From Pelecanus crispus (Eukaryota; Chordata; Aves; Pelecaniformes; Pelecanidae), in assembly GCF_030463565.1 (NCBI RefSeq), contig NC_134643.1, forward strand, positions 82,953,721-83,017,720: DNA of 64,000 nucleotides, written 5' to 3'. Positions 23,401-38,400 of this stretch are shown here, piece by piece. The stretch's first letter is position 1. Every line of letters starts with the position of its first letter. The notes under the pieces are model-generated. The model saw nothing but the letters and a program-made list of their open reading frames with translations, did no database searches and was not told where the DNA came from. The position numbers and the translations under genes were made by a program.

Positions 23401-26400
23401 GGTCAGTGATAGTTGTGTCTCTACTCTGTCAGTATAGAAGTTAAAATGCTGCATGATACCACATGCCTATAACACTTATACAACATCTAATCATGGCAGC
23501 TTTAAATGGTAGTAGTTCATTTTGTCTGTAGGAGTCTCCACTTTCCCTTCATGTTGGAAAACCTTTTGGGCTGAAATTTAATTTGGTCTGTCATTGACTT
23601 AAATAAGCATTTCACACCACTGTTAGCAGTAACTTCACCATCCCCTTGTAGTTGTTGCATACTAGAGTTTAGCCTTTTGTCTCCTAATTCAGATCCATGG
23701 CCAAGAACAAGTTTTCACAAATTGTATGCATTAGAAATAAAAGGAAATGGAGTGTATCTGTGAGAATAGAAGCCCATGACTTCATGCTGGGTTGTGAATG
23801 AGTGCAGGAGGAGGCACACGTTGGAACCCCTTACTCCCATATTCGGTTGTCTCAGGTGGAGTAACACTGACATTTGCAGGTCAGTGCTGGGCATGGTGTC
23901 ACAGGTAGGGGGAAGAGCTCAGCTGCTCAAACAGCCTTGAATCTCCTTCCAGTAAAAACAGCAGGTGGTGAGTGTAAATTTCTTGCTTTCTAAATCATGT
24001 AAAACATTATGAGATATAAATGTCTTCTGTTAGGTGTGGCTGTTTAGACACAAGCTGTTGGACTAGGGAGGGGTCAGTTATGCTACAGTGGAGAGGATAA
24101 TTCAAAATGATACACAAATAAGCATATCTGTACTATCCTATCTAAATCTGTCCATTAATATTAACTGGCCTTGGTACTTGTAAGGCATTATGTGGATGTG
24201 TATTATGCATATATATCAAAAAAAGGAGGTGCTGGATGGGGAGACAAAAATGGAACAATTATCCATATGCTTTTTCAGTTACTAGTCTTCTGATCCCAGA
24301 CTTCATTAATAAATTCTTTCTCTGATTAATCCTCTGACAACAAAATCTGCCTAGGGAGGGGGAAGAGAGGATTTAAAGGTGAAAGCAGATGGCACTAGGT
24401 CAGATAGTGGTTGAGTTTGTGTCAGTGAGAGAGCATTTACTTTGCACTGTGTTACAGACTATGATAAACTCTCTGGTGGACCTTGATGATAAGATTTCCT
24501 TTTTCAAACACGGTTTAAAAGTTAAACCTTTTTAATCTTAATTAAAAAATTGCACCTTTTTTCTACCAGTTATCATACTGGAGATGCTAATTTTTCATCT
24601 CTTGTAGCCAAATGCCAGTATTTCTTGTCATGAAATTTATCCTAGTCTGTTCCCAAGTGGAATTGTCCACATTGTGCCAGACAACATAGTACTACAGGAT
24701 GTAAAATGAGACTTTTTTTTTTTTTTAAATCAACTGCTGTTCTTTGTGGAACTCTAACTTTTCTAAAATTCAACATGAAAGTCTGCAGCATTCCAGCTAA
24801 CAGTTATAAGCTGTCCAGTTGCTATCCCATTTTGAAGCAAGTAGCCATGTAAATATTTGTCACTTTAAAGTGACTTTGGATTAGTAAGAACAACACATTT
24901 TTTGACCCTGTAATATAGGAAACAGACCAGATAGCTTTTTAGTTTTTATAGGAAAAGCAAGTCATGTGGAATAAAATCATAGCTCCCTAACAGCACATTT
25001 CAGATAATGGCACTGTATGAAGGCAGCATGATACAGCTATGATAATGCCATCCTTTTAAGACAGTGCAAAAAGTACTACTCAATGAAACTGTTTTGCATT
25101 GTTGGTTAAAGCAAGCTAATACTGGACATCTGGGCTGGAGTATCCCATTAAGTTTAGATAGTCATGGTCATAAAGTGCTTACATGCACTAGCAGTTGCAT
25201 GCTTGCCAGAGTTGTGTCTGAAACCCTTTAGCTTGGAGCATTCTTTCTTTCTGTGAGTGATAGAGAAATACAGCGTTAAGAAAATGTGTTTTACAAGAAG
25301 GTGTTTCTCATCAATTTGGGTGAGTGTTGCCAGACAGCAGTGAGGGTAGGCTGTTCTGTAAGGGAAGGAGATCCAGGGGCAGTAAGGCAGGCAGGGACAG
25401 TGACCTCCCCAAAAAGGGTGCAGCTACTACCTGAGCAAGGTGTGCAGGACAGGTAATAGTAACCTTGTCCATCCAACAGAATCACCTGACAAGCTCATAA
25501 TGATAAGGCAGGTTTGAGGTCAAAGGGGGAAGACAAGTCAGTGGATCAGGATTAGGTCTGGTGACAGTAACTAGGATCAGTCAACAGTCTGGTGATTGTC
25601 AAGCCAATCCATAGTGATGCAGTAGGTGAGGTCAAGCCAGGAAGTCAAGGATGTGCGTCAGAGTTGGGTCAGTGTGGGCCATGGCTAGGCACAGACATAG
25701 CTGTGTTGTGGCTCAGGCAGAGACCGAGACTGAGTGCCTCAGCTTAGATGCAGCATCTCAGTAAAGCTGGGGCAGGCCCACCTTCTCATAGCTCTTTTTT
25801 TTGTCACCACTGATTGAAGGCTACGTGGCTGCACTGTATGGAAGGGCACTGTATGCTAAGGTAGTCTTGACCCTTAGAAGGGATTGCTGTGTGTGTAGGG
25901 ACCTTGGAAGTGTTGTGACTTCAGAAGGGATTGCTCATGGTCATTTTAGGCTGCGCTAAGAATAGAACTTTTTTCTGCAGCTTGACCATTGCCTTAAAGA
26001 CTGCATGCACCTAATAGGTCTGTTAGAATTAGACTTGAAAAAAAACATAAGCTAGGGAACAAAGCTAGGTGAGCTCCTGCTCACCAGTGTTACAGGCATG
26101 CATAGTAAATGAGCATGTAATTCCTTAAAAAGGAGACATTTTTCATATAATCTATGGAGTAGTGAATGTTAGGGTTTTTTTCAAGATCAGAAGTTTCAGT
26201 ATTGAAACCCTGTGGTCTCCTCCCTTGTCGTATTTAGGTTTAGTACTTCAGTTTTCTGTTTTCAGTAGTAGGGTTTTTTCTTTTCCGGTAGTACTTTTTT
26301 TCCCTGATACTTACTGGAGCTTCTAATTTCTTTTAGTCCTTCAACTTTTGTTAGTTTTACTCATGCAGGTTTCTTGATTTTTGAACAGTTCTTTAGTACA

Positions 26401-29400
26401 GCAGTGACACAGTAGAAAGAATATAGAAGAAAAACAAACAATGAACAAATTAGTAAGAGACTGCTATTATGTCTTCATGGTTTTAATATTCCTCAGCAAC
26501 TCTCACTTTATAGAAACTTATGTTCCCAACACCATATATCTTTAGACTGTTAAGGTTCACAGCCTTCTTATTTGCTATTGTGTAAACAGATAGCTAAAAC
26601 CAGCTTGCTTTACTTCTCATACTTGTTATTGCATATAGAAACTAGCTTCAGACTAACTTCTTAGAGTTTTTTTTTTAAGTAAGTATTAATTATTTGTTGT
26701 GTATCTTATGTTTGTAGGTTTTCTGGTATTGGAACAGAAGACAAGTCATTCACACTATTGTCTGATCAATTATGTGAGATCAGACAGTTCTGGTCCATTA
26801 TATTATTATCTGTATGCATCTTTGCATACTTCTCTTAATCTCCCAGTAATGACTTTGAGAATTCTGATTTGATGTGTCTTGAATTGATGTCTTTCCTCCT
26901 CTTTTGAATGCTTGTTGTAAATATCTTTGATATAACTTAGTGTTAACCTTACTGATCTGTATTTGAAAAAAAAAAAAAAAAAGATACTTATTTTTCCATA
27001 TGAAGTACATATGAATATGAAATACAGCTATAAACTAAACTGATGGCTTTTTTTTCCTCTGAAAAAAAGTTCGAGTAGAAATATTCTCCCCCAGCCTCTC
27101 TGGTATTTGAATGAAAGGAAATTTATTGTTTGAATATTCAGACTCTACTTGCCTTGTGTTAAGACTTCTGACATGTGATACAATCAGAAGAAATTCTGCA
27201 AATGCATACTTAATAGCTAGTCTTTTAATTTTTGATAAAAGATGTGCCTGACTATCTCAAAATATTTTCAGGGTGCAGAGATTGGATTTATCCAAGTAAT
27301 TAAAGGTGTTTTCTCTTGTACTTGAAGGTTAAACTTTCTAACCTGAATTTGGATGACCATGCAAAGAAGAAGCTCATTAAACTTGTAGGAGAACGGTACT
27401 GTAAGGATACAGATATGCTCACGATTACAACAGACAGGTACAGTTACAAGAAGGAAAATAAATGCCTGTAGCAGTGGTCACAGTATAGAAAGGGCTGGGT
27501 GTCTTCCAGTAATATCAATTATTGTCTTAGTAAATTATTACATTTTTAAGGCTGAAATAGACTTAAGATAAACTTACTAGTACTCCCGTTATTAACTGTT
27601 AAAACTGTAATGGTCAAGTCACATAAGGTCAAACCTAATATTTGTTAAATATTGCTAGTTACTGAAGTTCTGTATTTAGAAATCTCATTTGTTATTTTAA
27701 AGTAGTTGTCATGTTTCCCAGATGGGTTCTGTTAGTTTTAACAACGATCTGAAGAGTTTCAGGCAAGAAAAATGGGGACATCGGTGACCAGACATTTCTC
27801 AATGTTTTGATGTTCTAGATATAAAGAAATCATTGTAGTTACTTACAGTTATGTTCAGAGGGCTGCATGGAAGAAATGTGCTTTCTGTGTTGAATTTTGA
27901 AGAGTTTAAGAGAATGCATATGTATTCCTAAATTCACAATACACTTTAATTCACAGCTGCTTTCAGTGGTAGGAAAAACATTATTGGTAGTCTTTTCTGT
28001 TTGCATGTTTTTATTGGAATTAATTTCCCCTCTTAAATTTCCTGTCCTTTGGTAGGAAATACTGTTCTGTTTCTACATAAAATAAATACAAAATGGATAA
28101 ATTTATGCATATCTTTCAACTAGACTTGGAAATCTGGGTAATTTACTGGTACCACTTGTGCTACCAACAGTTTTCATTTCCCTAGCAAGACTTACTTTGT
28201 GGCTAAAACATTAGGATAGCTGAAAGGAGCTTACCCTCTAGAGCATCTGTGAATGGTCTCATGCTGTGTTCCAGAAGAGACTTTTAATGTACCTGTTGAT
28301 ACTTCACTTTTTTTTTTTTTTAAAAAGTAAATTCCAAGGCCTGAGCTCTGAGCAGTATCCACTTCTTTAACACAGGGTTTTTCAGGCTGGTATTTAGATT
28401 ACTTTTAAACTGAGGCTCTTTCACTATGAAAGAAATACGAGTCAAAGGCTTGAGTCTTTTTTAAAGTTTATTTGCTAGAATAGTTATAGTCCATAGTAAT
28501 TCAGATGAGTGTTTTTAGAGTGTCTCAGCTGTAGTCGCACATGATTCAATTTGTTTTGCATCAAAAAGGGGGGTGAAGGAGCCTGCAGGAAGAGACAAAT
28601 GTGAGAAAGAGGCAGGAGTTTATGGGTGATCAGCATGAGGAAGAGATTAATGTCATTAAATTCTCAGCAGAAGGTTTTGATGACTAGTTTTAAGAAATAC
28701 GCTGGTTTTGCAGGACTGTGTCTTATCCCAGCAAATTTTACTGGTGATCCTGTTTTGACTTCCAGCTACATTTCTATTCTATGATTCTATGTGGCTGGAA
28801 AGCTGCCTGGCCGAAAAGGATCTGGGGGTGTTGGTTGATAGCCGGCTGAACATGAGCCAGCAGTGTGCCCAGGTGGCCAAGAAGGCCAACAGCATCCTGG
28901 CTTGTATCAGGAATGCTGTGGCCAGCAGGAGCAGGGAGGTGATTGTCCCCCTGTACTCGGCGCTGGTGAGGCCGCATCTGGAATACTGTGTCCAGTTTTG
29001 GGCCCCTCAATACAAGAAAGACATTGGGGTGCTGGAGCGTGTTCAGAGACGGGCAACAAGGCTGGTGAAGGGTCTGGAGAACAAGTCTTATGAGGAGCGG
29101 CTGAGGGAACTGGGGTTGTTTAGCCTGGAGAAGAGGAGGCTGAGGGGAGACCTTCTCGCTCTCTACAGCTACCTGAAAGGAGGTTGTAGTGAGGTGGGTG
29201 TTGGTCTCTTCTCCCAAGTAGCTAGCGATAGGACAAGAGGAAATGGGCTCAAGCTGCGCCAGGGGAGGTTTAGACTGGAAATTAGGAAAAATTTCTTTAC
29301 GGAAAGGGTGGTCAAGCATTGGAACAGGCTGCCCAGAGAGGTGGTGGAGTCACCATCCCTGGAAGGGTTCAAAAAACAGGTAGATGTGGCACTTTGGGAT

Positions 29401-32400
29401 AATGGTTTAGTCTAGTCTGCCCTTGATTGGTTTAGTGTGGACTTGGTAGTGTATGTTAATGGTTGGACTGGATGATCTTAAAGGTCTTTTCCAACCTAGA
29501 CGATTCTATGATACATTAACTTAAACTTTTCTTGTTAAGTTATTGGCTAGATCTTCTGTTCTGAACTGTGTTTCGTGGCTGTTTTCACCAGTCATCCTCC
29601 TCCCTTCAGGTCTGGGGAAAAAAAAAATAAATTAAGGTTTTAGCGGAGTTCAGTCTAAAGTATGTTGGATTCCGCTTTAGCACAGAGGGCAAAGAAGTTT
29701 GTAATGTTTCCAGAAGATCTGTAAATTCTTGCATTATGTACATTTTCCTTCTGACTTGCAGATGCCCATTCTTCCATGTTCTTAGTACTCATGCTTTCAC
29801 GATGTTATTCTTGATTGTGTATAATTCAGAAATGCGTGTGAATCAAACATGCATTTCCCTAAGATTCCCTACATTACAAATAAGAAATTTTGATAGCAAG
29901 TTTAACGTTTTATTCAAAAGATATTACAGTGGCTTGATTTCAAAAAGGTTAGCTTTGTTTATGATTTTTCAGGTGTCCGCTAAGAAGACAGAACTATGAT
30001 TATGGCATACACCTCCTCACAGTTTTGTTCCATGAATCTTGGGTAAGCAATTGTGAATAACTCGTGCTCTCTAACGCGCGCATGCTAATGCACTGTCTTG
30101 TAATTTATAAAAAGTTCCATGACTGTGCGCAGCTTAAAGTAAATTATCTTAGATTCTTTTCCTTTTCCACCTCACTTTTCTTCAAATTCAACCAAGGTAA
30201 GTTGCTTATGTTTGAATCTTATTCCCCAGACAACGTAGAGTGCATTTCTTTTAACTTCACAAGTGTTACTCTGTTTGTATACATAGTTTTCCTCTTCTCA
30301 GAAGTTCTCTGGTTTTTGACCTTAATAAGAGATTCTTTCCCAATACTTTGTTTCTCACAACAATGAGCCAAAAACTGATGCTGAACCTAACAGAAAACAC
30401 CTTAATTCTCAGGATTCCTAAACATACCTTTAGTTTGTGCATAGGCAGCCCAGCATGCTGCCAGTATTCAAATATGAGTTGAGTGCATCCAGAGAAATGG
30501 GGTACTCTGATTATCACCTGTTATCTACGCATTTGTAACAGTGACCATGTTTAAAGATGCAAACAAGTCTATTCCAAAAAAGCAGAGGGGCGTGTTAGTG
30601 GATTTAAAGCTATGAAAACTAACATGTGACAAAGTATCTGCATTTTTGCCTGATTCCAAACTGTTATCTGTTACTTAGAAATTGTCTTTTTTTGGGCTCT
30701 TCCTGGGCTGCGGTAAACCATGGCTGTAATTTGGAAGTATTTTACTTCTTAAATGCTCGCTCACAAATCTTGCCTCAAGCTGGAAGGAGTGAGGACTGAG
30801 GCTGCTTTTTCTGAGCTCCCTATTGCGCAGAAGAGGGACATCCTCCCCACCTTCTGTTAGTTTTAGGATTTCATTGCATCAGCGTTAGTGTCCTGAAAAA
30901 TATATAAAATTATGGTAACTATGTAGATAAATATTTCTACCAAAGCAAGTGTAATGTAAACTTTTCTATAGTCATTCAGGATACGGCATATTTGGATTTT
31001 TTCCCAGTAGTTCATTTTATTAAATGGTTATACATGTGAAATACCCATTGTGAATGTATTAAAGATACTATTCCAATTTATTGACAATTTATTACCATTC
31101 TTAAGTACTCTTCTAAATATAATCTATCTTTAGAATGCAGATCTTTCTTTTACAGTGAATTCTTCAGACTTCTCTCCTGTATTTTTGTGGTTAATTGTGT
31201 GGGCTATATGTATTGCCTTCAACAATTTTACAGCCGTTTTTTACAGAAAACAAGTTAGCAGTCTGAAATGAAATTATTGTTGAAAACACATAGTTATGTT
31301 TTCGATAGCTTGAGTTTGTTTAAATGTAATACGTTATTAGTCACATTGTTTGAGACAGACAGTGAAAGCCTTCATCACCAGTATATTTCCATAGATGTGC
31401 TCTTTTGAATAAGTTGTAGCTGATTAGCTACCAAAATTCACACTTAACTGTTTTCAATCTTGCTGTAGTATTTAAATGAAATCTCCATATTTAGCATTTT
31501 TATGAATTTCAGTGTTCTTGATTTTGATCACTGCAGTGATGACATAAAAATCATCATGAGGAGGATGAGCTATATCTCCCTTTCACTGGAAGGTGCCTTG
31601 AAGGATACGTTTTGTAATTGTAGAGTGCATCAAATTAAATTCAGCTTATACTAACATCTTAAAAGATACATTTACTTTAGATTTCAAGTGCTTTGCACAC
31701 ATGGATATTTTTCTCCCCAACAGCATTACATTGCATTACAAATCTTAAATTAATGACAGATCAGTTTCTGGTATTAAGCAATGACAAGAGAGCTAGACAC
31801 TGCTCACTTTATTAATTCCAGATGAATACCACATCTGTCCTTTGCTCTAGCATTACTTAGCGATGGAAGACAGGGCTATACGATAGTGCTATGTGAGTCT
31901 TCAATGTGTATTGAGTATGCGCAAGTCTCTTGCCCTTTTATTACCTTTCAACTTCCATGTTAATATTTGATAAGTTCATCAATCAGTTGTAATTGTCTTT
32001 GATTTCCATGAAAAATTAATGGTCTCCTGAGACATGTTGTTTTACTTTGTGTGACATGTTTTGTTTTGTGGTTTGTTGGGTTTTTTCCATGATTGGTGGT
32101 AATGACTTTTAATAACTTGCTGAAAGATAGTTTGGATACGTTTTATAAACCATACACAAACAATGTATTGTTTATTTTAATTTGTACGAATTTTAAAATT
32201 GGAGGGGGAGGGACAGGGACTGGCCTTCCATGTAGACAGTAACATCAATCCTGTTTGCAGAACTAATTGCAAGATTTAATGACTTTCCCAGCAGAGTAAT
32301 GCCACACGCTTTTCATGCATGTGTGTGATGGAATTCAATAAAAAGATGAGGGCAGTATTCCATTCTTGGTAAGTGAAGGGAAAGCTGGCTGCATGTAAAT

Positions 32401-35400
32401 TTTGCCCTCAGATCCTGAAAACTTTGCCTGCTATCTCTCTAAACATGGTATAACTCTATAATTTGTTAATAACTGGATTACTGAATTTTGTGAACCAACA
32501 AGCATGTGAATATATAAAAGGAAAAAATTAAATCCACATATATATCAGGAAATGTAATTAAGTGTAATTGTATTTTAATTGCCAGTGATGCATAATTCTT
32601 TTATTACAGTTATGAACCAGAGCATCCAAGTAGTTTAGGAATATGAAACATTTTTAAAAGAATGACTGCTCTTTGTAGTTTTGTTGGGTATGTAGTGAAC
32701 TATGTGCTGTGAAGCTCCGTTGTGTAGAGATGCATTTCCAGCAGAAAGTTATTCTTAAAGTAATGAGTATGAAGAGTTTAATTCTGTTTTGTCTGTCTCT
32801 TTGTATGCATGCTTAGAAGACAAAATTTATCACTGTGTCAACAGTAGCCTCTGTATTACAGATTTTCTTGTATGCTTTTCCAGTCTCTGCTTCAGTAGAA
32901 ACCTAAGGCATCCCCAACTGACTAATTGCTATTGCAGTTAGAGGGCTCAGGTGGAATTAGTTTGCAAGAATCCTTGTTGTAATGGAGTTACAATTGAAAT
33001 ATGCGACAAGTGTGTGCAGACAAAATAGAAAGGAAAGAGCGGGGGATTACCAGCAATTGGTACAGGTATTGCTCTGCATGAAGGCTCTGAATATATTGTT
33101 AAGAATGGATTTCTTTCTTGGATTGCAATGGGAAATAGAGTTTGTTTGCATTTAAATAAATGAATAAAAGATTATCCAAATCAAATCTGGCAAACTGGTT
33201 TCTGAGAGGTACCACAGCCAAAGCAAGGGAAGCATGTCGATAGGTTAATACATTGACTAGCATTTTGTCTTCTCTAACCACCTAGCAATCAGTGGATGAT
33301 GCAAGAAGACAGACTAGCCAAATTGTGAAAGGCTTTGAAGATATGTTGGAGGATTGAACCTGGCGTAGAGAAGCTTACAGAGAAGTTCAGGTGTTTTTTA
33401 TAATCATGTGTGTAAGAGCTCTCTTTTTTGAATGCATGGGGAGATAGAAAAAGGGAAGGAATTGAAAGGAAGGACCAACTACTTTTTTTTTTTTTTTTTG
33501 GTGGAAGGGGTAAATGAATGTCTATTTTGTTTTGGTTTTGTGAGTGTTAGAGGAAGAAGCAGAGTTTCCACACTGTGGGAAAGAGGGACAGGGGAAAAGA
33601 ATTGTCAGACCACTGATAGATGGTCAGAATAGTGTTAAGATGAGGAAGCTTACAAAGGTGGCAGGAGTGCAGAAAGGTGCATTCATGACTTGGGAATGGA
33701 GAGAGTCGCTGAAGCTATTTGATTACTTGTAGAAGTGGGATACTACTGGGGTAGCTGTTTGGGCTACATAACTGCTCTGAGCTGGCAGTTAAAAGTAGTG
33801 TTGCATTTGAAACTGTACTGTCTTTCCTGTCTTCTCATGTTCACACAGAAATGCCATTAATGGACTTGACCATGCAAAATCCTGCAAAAGCTGAGGGTGC
33901 TCAGGACCTTTCAGGATTGTGTTAGAATTTACCAAAACACAGTGCAGTGTTACCAGTTGGTATTTGATCTGTATTTAAACAAATAAACACCCTTTATTTT
34001 GAAGAAAGAAATTTGATTATTTTCCTTCATCCTCTAGAATGCATTTCCATAGCAGATAATGCTACCCTTGCTTTTGGCAAGGGGAATCTATAATGCTTGT
34101 TATTTTCTGGCAGAAAAAAAAAAATCTTGCTTGTTTGTTTTAATAGAGGAAGTGAAGAAAGAGAGGAGGAAAAACATGACTGTCCTCTAGTTCTTAATCC
34201 ATCCTCTGTTATCACAGGTTCAAATGAGAACACTGTAAAGCAGAACAACTGTGGGAAGCTGTTCAGAATATTGGCAGCGTATTGGTGGATTGATAGTAGT
34301 TGCTTGGTAAGACAGCGTGCTGTTTCTCGAGATGGATCTGAACAGTGGGAACAGTATTAATTAGGGGTGTTAGGTTAATTAGGTTAATTAATTAACATGT
34401 ATTGTGTTCTTGATTCTACCTATTTGAATTAGAGGCTGGCTAATGAGGCTGCCTAAATCTAATGGAGAGCTCAATTTAGTGGTAGTCTTTGTTACTTACA
34501 GAGATTCATAAGAAGCAAGAAGAGTACCTTAAGATCCCAGACTGATGCATTTGGCACCTTAGTTTTGATAAATGCAGATAGGTATCAGGCTCATGAGTTT
34601 AGTTATCTTAAAAACATTCAGATTTTAAAACTTAAGAATGTTCATTTATTATTTTCAAGTACTTGGAGATTTTTTGCTTCCTGTTTAATAGTTTTCAGGT
34701 AATTAATCAGATATTTGTGGTTTTTTGCTTTTAGAATGTATTCAGTAGATATCTGATTTGTACCATCTGGCAAGAATTGAACTTATCTTCTTTGGACTTT
34801 TCCTGTGATTCCTTTCAAATTATCCCCCAGGATCGTGCCTGGATTGAATTAATCAATGAAAGGGTGAGATATATTAGGTAGATTGTTAAAGAGCAGCTCA
34901 ATCAGTTGTATTTCTGCTACCTTTAAACCATGGTACTTCTTCAATGCTGTAACCTCTCTAAACCTGAACGTATTTTTATGGTATTTAGTGTTTTTTAAAG
35001 AGTAAGAGTTTGCTGCCCTCAGGTGGTTAAAAAGATCATAAACTGATTTCTTCGCACTTGGCTTGGAGTAATAGTTTATCACTAAAAAGTAAAGTTCTGT
35101 TATGAGTTGAAAGCAGGATGGAGAAACAAGTGGAGCAGGAAGTTAATTATCCAATAAGGAAAAACATACATAGTCATTATAAAGGGGAGGAATCTGAAAA
35201 AGGTGAAGTGAGGAGGAAATAACTTACGGTTGTTTTAAACCAGTGAAGACTACAAAAAGGTGCAGCAATTTTCCTTGCTCCAATTCCACATGACTTTCAA
35301 CATACACAAATGCAAGATGATGGAGAGTGGAGGATATCAATCTGCATTACACAGCTGAGATCTTGAAAGATTATTGAAAAATTGCCCTTGCATTTTCTAT

Positions 35401-38400
35401 TCTCCAGTGTATTTCTTAAAGTAAAAGGTCTAATCTGATACACTAAGAATAACAGTAGAGTAATGCTGTACACGCTTTTGAACTCTCTCTTGATTTTTCT
35501 AGTTGTGTAGTTACAGGAGTCTGATAAGAAAGATTCAAGACTTAAAAAGAACGGTAAGGAAGAAGGTATATAGAAGTAGGGATAAGTGGAATGTGGCTAC
35601 TGAATACGTATAGTAATAGCCAAAGGGTCTTCTGGGTGCATCTCTTTGCATTGTGCTTCCATTGTAGATGTTAATAGTACTTGAAATGAAAGGACAGTGA
35701 AGTTGAAACAGAAAGGTGAAGGAAGGAAGAAAACTGAAGAATGGGCAGACGGAGTAACACTAGAGGCTTAACTAAAATTTGTCTATGAACCCCAAAGATG
35801 TGTAGTTTGAATGAATTTGGGGAAGGTTTCCCACATTGCTTTTGCATCCCTTTTTAAGTAGAGCATTCAACTGCAAGGCACTGGTGGGGTGGGGAGTGTG
35901 TGTATGCATGCAGCTGAATTAATATTTTTATATAACCGTTGGTGATAATCCTAAAATTGATTGCATAGCTTTTCTCTGAAGGTTAGCACTTAAATTGTAT
36001 CATCTCCTTTTCATCTACAGTCATTTTAAGCCCTTACAAGTAAGTGTAATTTGTATCAATTCAGGTTGTGCCAGTAGAACTTCGTAACAGTAGGATGTTA
36101 CAGTTTTCATAGTAGGAGTTTACCTCGTAATTCAGCCTAAAATATGTGAAAGGATATGAGTCCTTTTGAAAGTTAAGCAGGTCTCCGGCTACTTAGGTTT
36201 CAAAAGTACACTTTAACTTCATGTTCTGAACACTCAGGATGTTATGACACATGGGTTGTAGGATTAAAATGGGAGGTGGAGTGAGACACTCTTAAGTCTT
36301 GCTGAAACTCTCTCCCTGGGCAGAAGAAAATTCAAGATTGAATGAACTGAAAAGAAGGGTCATAGCCTGGTGATTAGAGCATGTACCTGGGAGAGACAGA
36401 TTTAGAGCACTGGGCACCATTTAGTATAACTGAAGACTGCTTAGTGTAAATCTCCTGACTTTGAGATCTTAGAATAATGAAGTGTGATGTAATTCTGCCC
36501 TTCCTACAATAGTGTTCTTTCTCAGTATATCGTTATATATGTTTAAGTAACGCAAACTGAGGCTGAAGTAAGGGTGGTCTCTAAACGTTGTAATATATAC
36601 TTTATTTTGAAGTATGTATTACATTTCATTGTGCCCTCACCAATGCTTAAAATCTAACGGCTTGAAAGAGTCTTCTTCATTAATGTGAGTCAGAAAAGAT
36701 AAAGCTAGGTGGCGTAGTAGATGTTAAATTTAACAAACCTTCTCTGAAGATCTGAATTAAAACATCTGAAATCAAAGGAAAGAGGTTTGCTGACAGGAAA
36801 TGTGTATTACAGTGAAAGAAGGTTAAACTTTTTTTGTACCTCTTGCTTGGAACCACAAAGTATGAACATTCAGGCAAAAGGTTGAATTAAAAATTGTCTT
36901 TGTACTATTTCAGACTGTAGTAGGCTTTTTGCAATACCTTGTGTTTAAGGCCTACGTTTCTAGTTGCTGGAGAAAAAAGGCTCCTTTTTAATGCATAAAT
37001 AGAATTTTTACAGCTGTTTAATTTTCAGTCTGAATGTTGGAGTGACATGAAGTCTTATGGGCCATAAATATTAACACAGTGAACAGAAAATCATCAAAGA
37101 TTTGGACCCTTAATATGACTGATCTTTCTTGATGAGGTCAGAATCTTATCTGATTGGCATTCAGAAAACAGAGTTAGATCAATATCTTTCAAATGACCCT
37201 TTCAGAAGCCTGAATTTTCTAGAAAATACATGCAGCCACTTCAGCCCAGAGAAATTAGGTGGTGTTCTCATTTTTGAAAGAGGTGATCTAGATGATGGTA
37301 ACTGCTGAGGACTCTTAAGTTAGTGACAGAACCAGAGATTAAGCCTGTGAGTATCATTAAGTATGAGAGCATCTCTTACATCCAATATTATTTTTTGAGG
37401 CAAAGCTCTGTTCATTCTTCTCTGCTTGTTCTTCTTTTCTGTTTTACATTTGTACATTACTGGAATGTTTAGTCCTCACAGTCTTTCTCCTGATTTTCCT
37501 AGATGCTCTAGAGGTCTTATCTGCCCTGTGCCATTGCTGTGTCCTAGAAAATAATGTTCTGCTCATTCAGAAGAATGTATTTTAACCTATTCTGTGTCAC
37601 CAGGCAGTTAAAATTTTTTGTATCCAATCTCATCAGATACAAATATGTTTTGCCTATTTACGAATTTATGTTGATGTTTCTTTTTAAGTTGCTCAGTAGT
37701 ACAGTTCAAAGGTGTAATATATCCAAAGAAATAAGCACGTAATTTTTTTGGCAACTCCTCGTTGGCTTGAAGGTACCCAATAATTTGGAAAATGCTAGCA
37801 TAACTGTCATTTATTACCTGAAAATCTGTGATTATTGCACCACACAGAGTATCTTTTATTTCAATGCAGTACTAAGAAATAGGTCTATTTATTCCAAGCT
37901 ATACAGAGTTGGAACTTAAAGAACTTTCCTTCCCCTCAAAAAAAAAATCTCACTAAAATACTTGGTCTTTGCTTAGCAGCATTAAATTTTTAACTTTCAA
38001 AGCATTGACAAGAAAATTGACTAACATGAGTCATGGTTTTAATTGCCTTGAAGATTTCTGTGTGCCACTTATAAATTTTAGTTAAAATGTCTTCCCCTCA
38101 AGAAACACCAGAGAACTGACAATTCTCATCCTGGCTATGACAGTGAAATTATGAAAGCTAAACTGGCAAAAAAACCCATGAAAAATTATGGTGAAATGCT
38201 TTCCTTTTTTCTGTACTTAAGGGTACAATAAATATTGAAGTTTTTGTTAATGACTTTTATGTAAAAAGCAATTTCACTGGCCAGAGTACTATTTTAGTAT
38301 TTATACTGTGTCAGCACTTCAGATTAAGCACTTTAAATGCTCGTAAACCTCCCAAAATACTGGCTTAAATTGTTGCATAAAAGATTTGCTTAGAAACAAA

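Noticed and set aside
28774-29319. 181-codon minus-strand frame inside the intron 6 CR1
   Set aside because: It is the reverse strand of CR1 ORF2, which explains the absence of stops.
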